The position numbers and the translations under genes are program-made. Below are positions 62,322 through 64,000 of a stretch of 64,000 nucleotides of DNA, in pieces; positions within the stretch are counted from its first letter, which is position 1; each line of letters begins with the position of its first letter. This DNA is from Marsupella aquatica (Eukaryota; Marchantiophyta). Location: positions 29,078,001 to 29,142,000 of the forward strand of contig OZ316892.1 in assembly GCA_973895155.1 (NCBI GenBank). Direction: 5' to 3'. The notes below the pieces were generated by a model. That model saw only the letters and a program-made list of their open reading frames with translations. It was not told the DNA's origin and did no database searches.

Positions 62322-64000
62322 TCACACATTGCTAAATAACTCTACTTGCACTACAACTGCAAAATCTGCAAAGTAGCACGGTGTCTTGAGAAACTCTCCA
62401 AAGGAATTCACTTTGGTAAAGGCATCAGCGGGATTGAGCTTTCCATCAATCTTGACTAGCTCAAAAGTTTTATCAGACATTGTTTGCCTGATAAAATGGT
62501 ATCTGATATCAATGTGCTTCACCCTGCTATCCATCACCTGGTTAGCAGCCAAGTGAAGAGCACTCTGACTATCACAGTTTAGAGTTATTTTTCCATGCTC
62601 TAAACCCATCTCCGCGATCAACATGTCCAACCAAATTGCTTCCTTTGCTGCTTCTGCTGCTGCAACATACTCTGCTTCTGTAGTAGACTGAGATATGCAC
62701 TTCTGCAAGGTAGATTTCCAACTGATACATCCTCCTCCAAGAGTGTATACAAACCCAGTTGTAGACCTCCTTATATCCAGATAGCCTCCATAGTCAGAAT
62801 CTACATAGCCAACCAACGTTCTATCTGATCTGTTATCAAATAGTAATCCATAGTCCTGTGTTCCCTTCACATACCTGAGAATCCATTTCACAGCTTCCCA
62901 ATGTACCTTCCCTGGATTTGACATGAATCTGCTAACCTTGCCCATCGCTAGGGCCAAGTCAGGCCTAGTACAAGTCATCAAATACATCAGACTGCCTACT
63001 GCCTTCTCATAAGGAATCTTAGCCATCAGACATTTCTCCACAGCATCCGTAGTAGAGAAAGCCGATGATAACTTGAAATGTGAAACTAAAGGAATACTCA
63101 CTGGCTTACAGTTTTCCATGTTGAATCGTGCAAGTACTTTCCTCGCATACTGGCCTTGACTCAAGCACAACTGTCTAGTATTAGAGTTCCTAAAAATCTC
63201 CATCCCTAAGATTCTCTTGGCCTTACCAAGATCCTTCATCCTGAATACAGCACTCAATTTCGCCTTGAGACTAACAACCTCAGATTGATCTTTAGCCACA
63301 ATCAACATGTCATCCACATAGATAACCAGAATGATGAAACCAAATACATCATTCTTGACTGATTTCGTATACACACAAGGATCATACACCATCCTTGTAA
63401 AACCTTGAGCAAGCATGAAATCATCAAACCGCTTGTTCCACTGTCTGGGAGACTGCTTCAATCCATACAAGGACTTGAGTAATCTGCAAACTAAGTTCTC
63501 TTGGCCCTTCTTCATAAAGCCTAGTGGTTGTCTCATGAAGATCATCTCTTCCAAGTTGTCATAGAGAAAAACAGTAACAACATCCATCTGATCCATCACC
63601 AGACCAAAAAACACAACAAGCTGACACAAGATTCGAATTGTGGAATACTTAGCAACCGGTGAAAAGACCTCATTGTAATCCACTCCTTTCTCCTGAGTGA
63701 ATCCCTTGGCAACAAACCTTGCCTTGTAGATCTTGTCTCCACCCTCTGAAGGACTATCCTTCAACTTGTAAATCCACTTGTTGTCCACCACTTGCTGACC
63801 TCTTGGAAGCTCCACCAGCTCCCATGTCTTGTTGTCACTCAAAGATTGCAACTCCCTCTGCATTTCTGCATTCCACTCATGCTTCTGCTCTGAAGCATAA
63901 GCCTCACTATACGAAGAAAGCTCTCCTTCTTCCAAGATCAAAGCCATATCATCTTCATCAGGTGCAATGTCAATATCATCTAGCTTAGATGAGTCTGCCC
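62322..64000 (-). CDS. Ty1-copia polyprotein, reverse transcriptase and RNase H part (5' end beyond window)
   Basis: Open from the stop at 62322 to the window edge; the ATG at 63947 is internal because codons upstream (63948-63999) stay open in the same frame. Motifs in order: EWNAEMQRELQSL and NKWIYKLK; ARFVAKGFTQEKGVDYNEVFSP-type entry; LKSLYGLKQSPRQWNKRFD; catalytic YVDDML; LGMEIFRN; YLMTCTRPDLALA. Then RNase H: YVDSDYGGYLDIRRSTTGFV, STTEAEYVAAAEAAKEAIWL and VKHIDIRYHFIRQ. The segment usually reading MDVKTAFLHGDLEE is MDVVTVFLYDNLEE, keeping the catalytic Asp but changing its neighbours. No stop or frameshift is seen, so the element may be young. Integrase, protease and gag are outside the window. 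Confidence 0.93.
   Translation of the reverse strand, partial: ADSSKLDDIDIAPDEDDMALILEEGELSSYSEAYASEQKHEWNAEMQRELQSLSDNKTWELVELPRGQQVVDNKWIYKLKDSPSEGGDKIYKARFVAKGFTQEKGVDYNEVFSPVAKYSTIRILCQLVVFFGLVMDQMDVVTVFLYDNLEEMIFMRQPLGFMKKGQENLVCRLLKSLYGLKQSPRQWNKRFDDFMLAQGFTRMVYDPCVYTKSVKNDVFGFIILVIYVDDMLIVAKDQSEVVSLKAKLSAVFRMKDLGKAKRILGMEIFRNSNTRQLCLSQGQYARKVLARFNMENCKPVSIPLVSHFKLSSAFSTTDAVEKCLMAKIPYEKAVGSLMYLMTCTRPDLALAMGKVSRFMSNPGKVHWEAVKWILRYVKGTQDYGLLFDNRSDRTLVGYVDSDYGGYLDIRRSTTGFVYTLGGGCISWKSTLQKCISQSTTEAEYVAAAEAAKEAIWLDMLIAEMGLEHGKITLNCDSQSALHLAANQVMDSRVKHIDIRYHFIRQTMSDKTFELVKIDGKLNPADAFTKVNSFGEFLKTPCYFADFAVVVQVELFSNV

Overview
This window is nuclear DNA of a land plant. The signs are GT-AG introns of about 60 to 1,000 bases, plastid-type homoserine kinase, plant selenium-binding protein and glycosyltransferase-92 genes, and plant families of MULE, LINE, Ty1-copia and Helitron-like elements. 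I cannot name the species. A non-seed plant (bryophyte, lycophyte or fern) is a guess from the protein flavour only.

Layout. 1-12360 is a MuDR-like Mutator element with about 350-bp terminal inverted repeats. It carries a decayed MULE transposase gene (minus strand, from the right end). From the left end runs a convergent accessory region with an OB-fold protein of RPA/POT1 type and a C2H2-finger protein. A separate 3.84-kb element (1443-5286), flanked by an 11-bp direct repeat, has inserted between those two parts. 12361-15204 is non-coding with repeats and a long hairpin. 15205-18178 (minus) is an intact six-exon homoserine kinase gene; a tandem array of about 60-bp units lies just upstream of it. 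19030-25660 and 30580-37760 are two copies of one segmental duplication. Each holds a six-exon GT92 glycosyltransferase gene on the minus strand. The first copy is intact; the second has a premature stop and a lost splice acceptor. A LINE fragment (26210-29577, minus) lies between them.

37760-41740 is repeat-rich: a 47-bp tandem repeat, a GC-rich strand-skewed block, two Helitron-like 3' ends with degenerate GACATCTTTT arrays, and two inverted-repeat structures. 41740-54124 is mostly non-coding, with a LURP-one-related relic, a SINE-like sequence and a minisatellite of about 140-bp units. 54125-56820 is an intact seven-exon selenium-binding protein gene (plus). 56821-60790 holds duplicated relics and a tandem array. 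60968-64000 is a LINE 3' part interrupted by a Ty1-copia element, whose 3' LTR and RT/RNase H region are in view; its 5' part lies beyond the window.

The three intact host genes (homoserine kinase, GT92 copy A, selenium-binding protein) are unrelated housekeeping or metabolic genes and show no shared pathway. The most unusual object is the Mutator element at the left, which resembles maize MuDR in having two convergent transcription units but carries OB-fold and zinc-finger accessory proteins instead of a recognisable mudrB.
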